Positions 49,787 through 62,100 of a stretch of DNA of 64,000 nucleotides are shown here, in pieces. The notes beneath the pieces were generated by a model. That model saw only the letters and a program-made list of their open reading frames with translations. It had not been told where the DNA came from and ran no database searches. A program made the position numbers and the translations under genes. This DNA comes from Larus michahellis (taxonomy: Eukaryota; Chordata; Aves; Charadriiformes; Laridae), in the NCBI RefSeq assembly GCF_964199755.1, contig NC_133896.1, forward strand, positions 63,219,142-63,283,141, given 5' to 3'. Every line of letters begins with the position of its first letter. Position 1 is the first letter of the stretch.

Positions 49787-50350
49787 TAGTGTTTATCCCA
49801 GACGGCGGCAGCACCGGAACTTCCGGGAGCACATCCTTCCGGCCGAGCGGACCGGGAGCGGCGGGGCGGGGCGGCGGCGGGTGGCGGGGCGGCTGAGGCG
49901 AGCCCCGGCCCCGCCCCCTCTCCTCGCGCGGGCGGGCCCCGCCCCCCCACCGCGCCGAACGGTGGCTCCGATTGGTGGAGGGGAACGTCCGGGCGGGAAT
50001 GTGCCGGGCGGGGGGAGGGTTAGTGCCGCGCGGCGCTGGCCCTGTCCGCGCGCCGCCTCAGTAGTTTAACGGTCTGTTGGGGCCTTGGGCCCGGGGACAG
50101 GGCCCAGGCGTGGCCCGGCTGCTGGGCCTCAGGGGCCGCCTCTCCCCCCTCGGAGGTGAGGAGCGGCAGCGCTTCGCCTGACGGGGTGGGGCCTTCGGAG
50201 GCGGCCGTCTGGCGGGCTGGGCTGCGCCGATTGGGCTGGCTGAGGCGGCGGCGGGAAACGGGCCGTGCCCTGGAGGGAAGGACACAGGACACGTAACGGC
50301 AACGTGGCGCCGGCTGCAGCGGGGCGGGGGGAGGGGAGAAGAAGGAGCCG

Positions 50351-53300
50351 GTGGCGCCTCGAAAGCCCAGACCCAGAAAATTGGCACTAGGCCACCGGAG
50401 AGCTCAGTGATGCTAATTTGGGGTGAGAAACATCACGTCCTTCTGCCATCACCAATCCTGGCTGGGAAACTACTGTTTGCCTGGTCTGCATCGTGTCCTT
50501 GTCTTCCCGCTGCCAAGAGTTTTATGCCAAGTACTAGACACGGCCCAGAAGGGCAGAGTGACAAGCAAGGATGAAGGGGCAAGGTGAAGAGAAGTCCATC
50601 AGTGCAATGTTACTGATGTTTTGCATATCTCTTTGAAAATGTATTAAAAAAACATATCTAAGCCATCAGTCACTTCAGGAAATCCTGAAATTAGGCACTT
50701 GTTCTAAAAGTAGACAGTAGGACACCATCCCAGAATGGCAGGACTTCAGGAAGTGCACTAGAAAGGTCAGAAGAGGTAAATCTGTTTTCAGGTTGCCTTG
50801 AAACAATGGCTTACGTGCCCTTGAATGACCTGAAGAATGAGGTAATGTGAATGCATTTCTGGCATCTTCTGGAGTATTCAGAGCCGTGACCTAGGCAAAC
50901 ATAACTCTAAAAGGTGGTGAAGTATATGTACAGATTGTAGCAGTCTTCAAACCAAGGTAAAGGTATGCATCAGAAAAAAAGATTGCCAAAAGCTGAACTT
51001 CACAGGATTTGGTGGACAGAGGTCCTTGCACAGAGATGTTTAGTTTTTGGGAATGAACGTGGTCGGTTGTATAAGACCAACCTTCACCCAAGATAAGGAG
51101 CTGGCATCAGACAGAGGCCTTGATCTGATTCTCTATGCAGCACTGATAGTGGGGAGCAGCAGCTCACTCCCTCCTGAGATCAGCAGCACAGTGATCAATG
51201 CCAGGTAGTTTGTAAATTTGGTTCCACAAGTCACTGTTGTGAGAACACCAGGATGTTCAATGGAAAACTGAGCCACGAGAATGAGGAAGACCTTTTTTTT
51301 ATAAAAGTTCACATTAATAAGAGGAAACTTATTTTCCACACCTGATTCCATCTCATTTTTCATACAAAGCTCAGCACTGAAACAGAAGTTCAAAAACCGC
51401 ACCAGGTTTGTATGTTCAGTCTTAGATTCTGCTAGAAACAGATGGAGAAAAAAAATACTTTATATTAGGAAAAAAAGAAATTAATCAAATACTTTATCAC
51501 CAAGCCATTAAGATAATCTGGAAAGTTGTTTCGGAACCATTAGAACGATCATGAAAATGCTGCTGAGAGTGCAAGGATGTAAGCCTTTGGAGATGGGATA
51601 AATGACTAAAGAACAACTGTACCAGGCCATTGTATTGGTTAGATTGTTGCCTAATGTGGCAGCCCTGGTAAGACAGCCAGTTCCAGGCACCACAGTTCAC
51701 ACAAAGGTAAAATAAATAAATGATTAAATAAGCATGTTCCGTATGATTCTGCATGTCCCTAGTACACCTCTTGGATACTGGCGGCCTAGAAGCACGCTTC
51801 ACAACAGGGAGACACCAATAAGCACGTTCCAGCTCACAGACTGTCGCAGGTTAATAGGCTCTGACAGATCAGGTACACAGGGAAAGGAAAATACTGTCCC
51901 AAGGCAGGTGTGCCAACGTGACAAAATTACTGTGGAGCTTCACATTTCCCTGGTGCCTTCAGTAGTGATGCCCCTGAGAGAGAGAAGGTTTCAGAGGAGA
52001 TGGTAACTTGGGTAGGAATCACTCCCAGATGAAAGTGCAAGGGTGGCCCGAGGGCCCAGCTCCCAGCAGGCAGTAGGAATTTGCCATGGCGATTTCATTT
52101 TGACCAGCAACCTGTTTAATATTAACCTCTGCTTCTGAGGCCCGGCGGGGGAAGCACCAGCAGCAAGCCCTCTGTGGCGCTGCGGGCAGACAGGACTGGA
52201 AAGTCAGCTAATGCTGCAGCAAGCAGAGGAGCAAGTTGTATGCGGCCCCCCCCAGTTCCCTACAAAAATTGTCTTCAGCTGTTCTCTTCTCCCAGTCACC
52301 TACGCACTGTGGTCCTGTCACACTTGCCCCTATGCCATCATCAGCCATGTATCCCATTTCAGAAACGTGCTGGGCGCATCACAGCCAGCCTGCCTCTCAG
52401 GGCTAGCCAGTATCAAACTGGCCCATTCTCTCCCTGGTTTAGTGGCTTTTCTAGTAGAGCAAAAGATGGGGCTAGCCCTTGAAAATTGCTCATACAAGCT
52501 CTTATTTTCGTTGTAATAAACCCAGAAGACAAATCCAAAACCTGGGATGTGCACAAGACTGCAGGAGTGCCTTCAGAGTGCTTTAGTGGCCCTGGTTTGT
52601 CTCAGAGGCCTACAGTTCATATTGGAAAGTTGAGCTAGAAATCCAACAGCCTGGGTTTTCACTTGGTTTGAGGAGAAAAACAGCAAATCAACCAACACGC
52701 GCTTACCCCTGACTTACCTGATACGGCCAACTGAGCTGGTTGCCCACTGCATAAGATCATCTGGAGATGATCTTGATCTCTACAGTTGGAAACTGAATGA
52801 CCAGCTTGATTACTAAATCATCTTGTCCTGTAGCATGCCAAAAATGTGATAGCCCAGGTAGGTTCCTCAGTACTGCAGTCTTTCCAAATAGATCTAATGG
52901 AAAGTAAAATGGTGTCATTATAATTTGTGTACATTTTTCAAAAATGTAATTTTACGTACACATTTCAATACGCCTAGCTACCCATCCCCCCAGGAAGAAG
53001 ATACCATTCACAAAATCTTCAGCAGCCTTTTACGGTATCTGAGGATGCAATCTATCATTCCTGCAATTAAATTCCCAGCAGACCACATAGCAGAAGTCAG
53101 AGGGGGATTGTCTTTGTAATTTAGCAAGCTTTGTTTGAAGTTTCCTTGAATGTGTTTAGTTGAAAAGATTGGAAGGATGGAAAATAAGACGACATTCATG
53201 ATTGCTGAGTTAAACAAAAGTTGCAGGAAACTTCTTTTGAAGTGTAAAGTCCAAATACTGCTTTAACAACCTATGTTTTACTATGTCCTTATTAATGGAT

Positions 53301-56026
53301 TGCAGTAAAATCCCTGACGCTGATTACTTCTGCAATACACTAGCAATGACTTTAGCTAGTTTTATGTTATGCATGGAAGTTGCACAGAATCATGTCTTGT
53401 CTTTTATCTCATAAATCAGTTCCTTCATGGTAGCCATTTCACACTGAACTCTGATATTTTCTGTAGACTATAAAATCGAAACATGCGTAATATCTGTGCG
53501 TTAGATCTCAAAGTATCCTGGCTTTTTTTATGAAGGGACAAAGATCTATTAATTTCAAAGTCCTCATTCAAAGCTACCCTAAACCTGTTACAATAGGTTA
53601 TCTTTACAACAGTTTTTCTCTGAGAACAGCTTGTGTTCTCAGCATGGACAGGCATCTGCGTCCTATGGAGTACGGCCACAACTGACTTTAGACCTACAGC
53701 TTTTCTCGCTGGGGAGGCTGGGAGCTGGGTAGAGCTCCAACCCTGAGAAGCAGGAGCTTAACAGCTGCATTTGGCGAAGTTGTAGCGGAGGCGTGAATGC
53801 AATTCCTCTGCTTTTTAGGAACAAGTACAAAGGGGCTCAATCTGCAGGGGCATTGTTCTAGCGAGCAATGAATTCACCAATTTAAAAAAAAAAAATAAAA
53901 AAAAATTAATGCCAAGGAATCTGAAAAATGAGAAAAGTCTTTTAAAGAGTGAGGGGGAAATCAGGCACCATGTGAACAAAAATAATCACAGAAGCTTTCC
54001 TTGCCCCATGGTGAAATGGCCCCCTGCGCCCCAGGCAGCGAGCAGTTGCAGAGCTCAGCTGCGCCTGTGGTTAATAATAAATGGACTCCCTCAGCCAGGA
54101 GCACCTGGCCTGCACACCCCCGTGCTGCTGCCAGCCCCCATCCCCTCCCGCCTGCTCCCAGGGCTGCATCAGGCACCGCTCCAGCACCCACCCAGCCTCC
54201 CTACGCGAGACGGGCACACAGAGGTAAGAGACACGCCAGGGCATTGCTCCATGAGGTCGGTGTGCCGCATCGGTCACGAGGGGAAGCGAGCAGGGACGGT
54301 TTGGAGGAGGGAGGAAAGCCGGGCTATGCTAGAGCTGCGCTAGGAATCTGCAAAGTTTCGTTAAAAGGCGAAAGGTCGGAAGGGTCTCGCTGCAAAACTT
54401 GCCAAGCTTCAAAAATCTTTCAGCCAGCTCAGGCTGAGTGTTGGCTGAGTTTCCAGCGAACATCAGCTAATTCGTGTTGGGTTTCAGGTGGTGACCAGCT
54501 GGTTTTTATCCACCGGCCAGCACAGCTTGAGCACCCCTGGCTGTAGTGCTTCAGAGTTTGAGGGGGGGTTGTTAAAATTCAGAGCACAGCTTGAGCAGCT
54601 CAACCGATCCTTGGCGTAACCTTGTTGGTTAATGAATTTATTCCAAAGCTGACTTTGCCCTGGAGAGCAAGGGGTGTGTGTACACGCACACAGAGGGATA
54701 CCAGAGTATTTGCATGAACCGCTCAGGCTTCTGGCTGCTGAACTTAGCACTGCACAGGCAGAGGTTGTAAGCATAAAGTAAGAGCTTTTGCCACGTTTAT
54801 GTCATGATATAATTCCATGAACTTAATTAAGATTTTTGTCTTTAAAAGGATTTGGAAAGTGTAAAAAAGCCTTACAATTTTGATCATTGGTGTGTATTGC
54901 TTCTTATGACAACGTCTGTCTTGATGGCTTGAGATGTCCAGCAGAACCGGTCCCCCTTTTCCTGCATTACACAGGCGAAGCTGTCCTGTAGAGATGAAAT
55001 CTTTAGCTTTGGGCAAAGAATCCCTCCTCCTGGGTGTAAGATGGTTCTGTACAGCTCTCGTGTCACACACTGTACTGAGATCGGAGCCATGTTCTGCTAA
55101 ATGTAACACGAACACAGTACTGTATTCTAATTAACTTACCATCTAAGTTAACAATAGGTACAAAGGACTGAAGAAAAGAATCCTTTCCTCCTGGTGAAGG
55201 GGTGAGGAATAGAAAGGCTGGAGAGATAGGACCAAATGCCTAGGGAAAATACGTGAAGCAGCCAGGCACTGAGTGAAACTGCCCCGAGGCCCAGACCAGA
55301 CCAGTCTCTTAACCTTTTCAACTCCCTCCTCGTCTTTCTCTGTTTGGAAATGAATTTAATTAAAGTGAATAGGAGTTGCTAAGAGACCAGAGGAGTTCTG
55401 GAGTTTGTTGCCGGGGCTGAATTGCCACTCTGCTTCAAGGCTTTGCACACAAGGATGATGTAACGTGAGCCTGCATAAAGCACTCCCAGCTCTAGGGAAA
55501 GCTGCTCCTTGTAGTTACAGCCTGGTTTACCAGATCTCAGCTTCTTTCTTTATTTTACTGACCTGCATGTTTCCTCCTAGACACCAGCAAAAACCAGGTT
55601 CATCTCTTTATAGCATTCCTCTGCCTGCGTCCACCTTGTAGATTTCTCCTTGTGATCTTTCAGGTTGGAGGTGGCAGTGGCTGAGCCGGCAATTTGTCAT
55701 GAGCAAGTCGCTTTGGAAATTAAAAGGCTGTCTACTTCTAAACTCTCTCTAGTTCATTTCTCCTCATCCTTTCCTCTGCTCCACCACGATTTCAGCCCAG
55801 TGTTGACAGTGGGCCAGGTGAACTCTTCCAACTCCATTTCTGCAGTTTAACATTTTACATTGACACCCTGTCTCATGCTTGAAACACCAGGAGTCCCCAG
55901 GCAATCCCCTTTGGCAAGGGTTGTTTACCTTCCACGATCAAGACAAGAGGTGCTTTGTTTAGCTTCACATGGTCACACCATTGCTAAATTAGTTATTTCA
56001 TTTTTACCTGACTTTCGTTATCTCAG
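50351..56026. other. Intergenic space between MKRN1 and the PsuG homologue (includes its unseen 5'UTR)
   Basis: Mostly unremarkable sequence with chance frames only. It holds an A-rich run at 53883-53907, a perfect 9-bp-arm hairpin AGATCATCT-GG-AGATGATCT near 52757-52776, and a GC-richer patch at 54000-54320. One or more noncoding exons of the plus-strand gene probably lie here, since its first coding exon has an acceptor. Confidence 0.55.
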
Positions 56027-56130
56027 GACCATGCATATGCACAAGATGATTAGGAAGATAACCTATAGCCTGGGAAGACATTTGTCCGCTGTGGCACGTG
56101 GGACCACCCAGGTGAGAAGATTTCTGCATG
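56027..56130 (+). CDS. psuG: PsuG homologue, first coding exon
   Basis: Acceptor TTCGTTATCTCAG ends at 56026; coding starts at ATG 56031 and gives residues 1-33 plus one base. Strongly basic with no acidic residue, suggestive of a mitochondrial presequence. Another Met follows at codon 3. Donor CATG|GTGAGT. The exon is outside the conserved domain, so it is the least certain one; an exon upstream could hold an earlier start. Confidence 0.7.
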
Positions 56131-59100
56131 GTGAGTAGAGTATTCTGAAACAGTTCATGGGTGGAAAGAGTTTTCCTTATCTAAATGCAGCAGGGTCCTT
56201 GCTGGCAGTGTTCTGGGAGCAAAGCAAAGAGCAACAATAGTCTTCATGCATGATAGTCTTATAATATATTGAGTTACTATGGTATCCTTGGTGCTTCCAC
56301 TCTTTTAAAACATATTCTTTGGGCATGGTTGCAGGGCTTAGTTCATTCACAGTAATGTTAATTTAAAGTAATGTTACTGGAGCCAGTGACAACACATCTG
56401 CAAAAATGGTGGCAGGGGAACACTCAGTGATGATGATAGGGATTATTATTCATATTAACAGTAGAGATATTTTGCAAATATTTCACTTACATAAAGCACA
56501 GCTTTAGTCTTCATGAAGACTATGAAGACTATTCACAATGTGTGAATTCACCCCAAAGAACAGCTGAAGAGGGTGATAAATTTATTGTGATGATGACAAT
56601 TTGCCTTTTATAAAACAACTCAATAGTTACTGCAAATACCCACGCAAATAATTCACTCTTCTGTGTTTATCCCCAGGTGCCTATGTCAGGATTCAGCCCT
56701 CCATACAGGAAGCCCTGACGGAGGGGAGACCAGTTGTAGCCTTGGAAAGCACCATCATTACACACGGCATGGCCTATCCTCAGAATCTGAGGTGAGGAAT
56801 TTTGATGTTCCTCATTCAATAAAGTTGTAAGAACAAGGCATATAACTGATGGGTCAGTATCAGTATTCTTCATGAAGCCAAAACCCTTGTAAGGGCAAAT
56901 CGAAATGTCAGGTGGCTAGGCATGCAGAGTATGAGCTCCAGTGTAAAACAATTGTGTTTGCACTTTTAAGGACACATATGGGGAACCTATTTTTATCTCC
57001 CTATCCAACACCTTTAATTTCTGGCTTCCTTTAAAATGTGGCAGCAGATAATGTCATCACTTGCTCTAAGAGAGAGCTGCCAGCTTTTTTGGCAGCGTAG
57101 TTTGCACAGACATTGAAAACACTCTGCAGTTTCTTTTGGTGTATCTTTTGTAATGCAAAAAGGACTGGAACACAATAGTGAAATCTGTATAGTGAAATCT
57201 GTTCCTTAGCACCACTCAGAGCAGCTACTGTGAGAGCTGCTGGTCCCTCTTGCTGCCTTCTGTGCCCTGTATAGAAACACACACGCCCATCTCTACCCTT
57301 TATTTGTTGGTGTTAAGTAGATTTGTGTTTCATTGAGTTACAGTGTCAGAAATCACTGCAGTCTCCCCTCCGTCCTTCTAGAAAGCACAGAAAGGCTTTG
57401 GTATTGATTTTCCATCTTGCTTTTTACCTGGCGGTTATTTTACCTGGCATTCTGTCTTAGAAGGAAGCTCTAAAAATTTGGTTTTGGAGAGGGAGTAGTT
57501 TCAGTAGTTAAAGATTGCCTAACATAGGTACAGATAGCTGAGAAAGGGGGAGAAGCTGCTGCTCTTAAAAAGGATATTGTACAAATGATCAGGTATAAAA
57601 CCTGCAAAGCTTAGAAAGATCTAGTCTGCAGCGCTAAAGTATCCTCAGGCTGCAGATTTTTGGCATTATTGTTACTCTATATCCAACTGCCTGTATTGTG
57701 AAAAATATATCCCAGTCGTTTGAGAAGGGCTATGATCTCAGAGAAATAACAGGTAATAGATACAGAAACATCGTATTTTGAGAAGATCCCCATTTTCAGT
57801 AGTCTATTGTACAACCAGATTTGCCTGTAAACCAAGTGATTTTTTTTAAAAAAATGAATCACAGAGTTTGGAAATTGCAGTTCTGAAAGTGGGAGCTCTG
57901 CATTTCTGCAAATTCAAGTGCAAAGAATTCTGCCATTAGGAAGATACAGAAGAGGAACTGGACCTAGCTGAAATCACAAGAACTGTATGAAACTGGAAAC
58001 AATGGCCGTCAAATGTGGCAGTTTTCTTGTCTGATTTTTTGCCTCACTAATTTTGTAATTGTTGTCTTATCTTACTCTAGCATGGCCAGAGAGGTGGAAG
58101 AAATTGTAACAACAAATGGAGCAGTGCCAGCCACTGTAGGTATTTTAAGGGGTCGGATCCACGTGGGACTTACAGATGAGGAACTTGAGTTCTTGGCAAG
58201 CAGTGAAAATGTAGTTAAAGTGTCTCGGAGAGATCTTCCTTTTGTCCTCAGCCAGGTATGGTATGCAGACTTTCGATTGTGGCGTTTTCTATACAGCAAT
58301 AATATAGTGCTCTCCAGCTTCAAGCCAGGTGGCTTTTAGACCTCTTGAAAATATCATGTGAGGTGGTATCTTATTGGTAAGCTCAAACGTGGTCCTATCT
58401 AGAGTCAAAATGCAACAGAGTAAGGGAATGTTAGCCGTGAAATAGGGCTCCTGCAAAGTCATTTTGGGTTGTCTATCAAGCCATAAGCCCTTGGCTAAGA
58501 ATATTCTTATTGGCATGATAAAGTATCATCACATTACATGTAAACTATGTGACGCGCAGGCCATCTTGAGCTTAAGGTGACAGCTTAAGGTGACACTAGC
58601 TGCCCATGAAGCCTTCTGGTTGGAAAGCCCTGGAGAACAAAGGCCTTTGCTATCATCAGGGCAAGAACGGCTTACATAGCAGGGACGATGATTCCTCTGC
58701 ATTTTTGCCTAATAATAGAATATTTTTATCAGAATTTCACTTGTCAGCTGGTGACAGCAGGCTGTTGTGACATTGCTGCCTGTCAGACCCCAACCATAGC
58801 TGCCTGCACACAGTATTCTCCAGGCCACTCTGGGTGCTGACTGTGACTGGTTATCCCCTGACAGGGCTTGTCTGGTGGCACTACCGTGTCCGCAACAATG
58901 ATTGCTGCACACAAAGCAGGAATCCCCGTGTTTGTGACAGGCGGCATAGGAGGTGTCCATCGGGGAGGAGAGAACAGTAAGAAAATAAATACATTCTACC
59001 TTTATCTATGTTGCTACTGTTTTATTTAATTCCATCTTTTTCCTTTTTCCCAGTCTATCCTGCAGTAACTGTCTGTTGAGGAGAGTAAAGTTATCATTCT

Positions 59101-62100
59101 TCTTGACCATACTACAGTTGTTTTCTCCCCAGTGTCTCCTTTCCAGAAGCTTCAGAATATTCCTCTTGAGCACTGGCCAGTTAAGAGGGTGGCAGTTTCT
59201 CTTTATCCTTTGCTTTCACGGGGTTATATGGATATCATTTGCTGGTGCAACAGGACCTGACTGTACCTCTCCCACTTTGTAATGTCTGAATAACCTGATA
59301 CTGGCTACCAAGCACAGTGTTGTTATCAACTCTCTCTCAGCTGAGGAGGAGGAGAGTCTCACCACAAAAGAGACTTAGGCCCTGGGCTGTGTTAGAGGTG
59401 CATGCTCTTCTCTGGAAAATGGCCCAGGCTTGGCAGTGTAGTTTGTGACCTTTAAGTACATTCTCTCTTCTTAGCCATATGTCTTCCTAGCATAGCGTAA
59501 GTGCACTGCCCTGCTGGATGCCACCTCTTTCAGATGTGATGTAAATTCCAGACCAGGGAGTTTCCTGAAGTCAGCAAAGCTCCTGTGGTGCTTTTTTTGC
59601 CAGCGATGTCAATACCAAAATCAAAATCTACTTAAATTATATTCCATCTCCTTGAATTTTGTCCTTGCTTTGTAACAACTTATTTCTTTTCTACCAAATT
59701 TTTGCATGCTGTTTATTGATGTGATGAAAGAGCTGAGAGATACGCCTCTGCCCTCAGCCACGTGACTTCTTTTTGTCTCTTTCAATCGCAACTCCTAAAG
59801 GCATGATCTAAACCTGTAATATTTGTTTGTGGATCTAAGTGGCTACAAAAGCAGGCAGTGGCATCCCAGGCACATATGGCTTTTTAAGAGGGCAGATCAC
59901 ATCAGCCTGAAATACAACACAATCACCCACACAACGGCTGCTTGTCCCTTAACAGCTCTGGATGTGAGTGCTGACTTGACAGAGCTAGGACGAACTCCAG
60001 TTGCTGTTGTATCTGCGGGAGTCAAGTCTATCCTTGATATTGGCAGGACACTGGAATATCTGGTAGGTAGCATGGGCTGCTGAGCCTGAAAGCAGATAAT
60101 GCTGTACTTTGTGTACAGAATGCCCAGTGGTGTCGGGGCAGGTATTAAGCCTCAGATTTTTACAGATGACCATCAAGACGACATGAAGCCGTATTTACAG
60201 TTTTCTTGTCCTGGGGCTATAAAAACACTGGGCTGTTCCCTAACATAAATCTATCCATGCCCAAGGGGCCGTTCCAGCAGCTGTTCCAACTGAGGCAAAA
60301 GGCAGAGCTAGCCATGCCCTCTTTCTCTGCCCTTAGACAAAGCAAGTCTGCAAAGCCCCAGCTTTTCTGGGGCAATGCTCCAGAACTGATGGATCAGGCA
60401 GGCTAGATCCATCAAACACTAAAATAATAATACGAATATAAAATATTTATATTTTAATATTTATTAAAATTATTTGTTATTTATATTTATTAAAGTATTT
60501 TCTTATATAAAATAATAAAATACAGAATTAAAATGGGAATCAAGATGACTTTCAGTAGAGTCACTTTTTAAGGTTTGGTATGTGGGCAGCCACCAGGGCC
60601 AGCACTTCAGGCGACAGCCAACGTCAATACTTCTCAATCGCAAACAGAACTCATTTATATTCCTGTCAGCTCATCACATATCTTCAGATCACAGGTTGTT
60701 TCCTTGGAATCGCTATTGTGCTAATGACAGCTGCATGGCTTTTGACCAGCTCTGAGCACAAGCAAAGTACGTGCATGTCTCCTGTGTCTCAGTAAGCCAG
60801 ATTCCATCTAACCGGTTACCAAGTCTGGCTCTTTGCTTTGAAAAATGTTGGTGATAGAACAGAATAGAATGGGATGTGTAAAAATAACCAGATCCTGTGC
60901 TAAAGAAAGGCAGTTTCTAGCTCGGTAGAAGGAAAAAGTCCCAGTCTTTTGGTGGGTCCCCTTTCCCTCCACTGACTACCTGCTTGTCTCACCTCCGCTG
61001 CTGCAGGAGACTCAGGGAGTCTGCGTGGCTGCCTTTGGTGAGTCAAGGGAGTTCCCAGCCTTCTTCTCACGCCAGAGCGGCTTCCAGGCACCGTATCACG
61101 TCCGGGATGAAGAGGAGGCAGCTGAACTCATTGGTGTGTTTCAGAAGGGAAAGGCCCATGTAGGGGCCTGGAAAAGAGGGACACAAAAATCACCTTGGAT
61201 GAGGCACTTTTTTTTAACTTTGGAGAAGAGTTTGCCCTGAAAAACAAACCATTCCACCTCCCCTGTTTCTGCTTCAGTGCTTCAAAAATAAAGAAGCACG
61301 GAAGTTTAGTCTTTACAGCAAGCTTTTTCACTAGCTGCAGCCGCCTTGGCATGCTCATACACGTTTTGTTCACACTGGTGAAGGGCAGGGAACAAGTGAG
61401 TTAATGTGCTTACAAAAGCAGCTTCTGGGCCTTCAGAAGAGGAATCAGTTTTCTTTAAAAAAAAAAAATATTGTTTGCCCCTTTTATGGTACAGACAGAT
61501 TCAAAATAAAGAGGCAGATGTAAATTGATTGGTAGCTGGAAAAGAGCCTGTCCTAGAGTCAGCTAAGACCAGGAGCTCCAGCAATGTGGGTTCCCTCACG
61601 CGCGCCCACTCTCCTCTATCCTTTTCCTTCAGCATTTAATTTATCCAAGGAGAACTGCTAATGATCTGCCTGTCCTCTCCCAGCCAGCGCTCTGGGGCTA
61701 GGCCTGAGCAGCGGGGTGCTGATAGCAGTGCCCTGTCCCGAGGAGCGAGCTGCCTCGGGCCAGGTCATCGAAGAGGCCATCCAGCAAGCCCTCAGCGAAG
61801 CCAGGTGAGAAGCAATCTAAGCCCTATCCTTTGCTCACACAGTGAGCCCACAGGGTGAACCGGTGAGCACAGCTTAACCATGGGCATGGGTGAGCCCACA
61901 ACACGCCTTCAACTGTAGTTTTGTCTAGCCTGAAGCTTGTTTACAGGCCATTTTATGGTATGTGTTTATGGAGATAAAGTATCTGCTATTAGCAGTGCTT
62001 CTCCTCTGATGCTATTTCAGCTCAGTCCTCCTCATCTGCATGCATTTTGTTTGTACTTGCAGGTCCAAGGGGATCACAGGCAAAGAACTGACCCCTTTTA

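Larger units (their letters stand above)
49050..50350. promoter_or_regulatory. MKRN1 CpG island promoter, possibly shared with the PsuG homologue
   Basis: Dense CpG and GC-box sequence covers the start of intron 1, exon 1 and about 550 bp upstream of MKRN1. GGGGCGGGGCGGCGG lies at 49863-49877. ATTGG (CCAAT on the minus strand) occurs at 49971-49975 and 50230-50234. On the plus strand a consensus donor GGAG|GTGAGG (exon end 50155) would suit a divergent noncoding first exon. No TATA box seen. Confidence 0.75.
56792..61006 (+). other. Introns 2-5 of the PsuG homologue
   Basis: Introns of 1289, 609, 979 and 944 bp. They contain a short tandem AGCTTAAGGTGAC pair at about 58569-58594 and the A/T-rich block at 60418-60532. 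No other exon or repeat family recognised. Confidence 0.6.

Noticed and set aside
54001-54546. 181-codon plus-strand frame between MKRN1 and the PsuG homologue
   Set aside because: Local GC-rich patch, composition unlike a folded protein, no family match, overlapped by frames in other phases.
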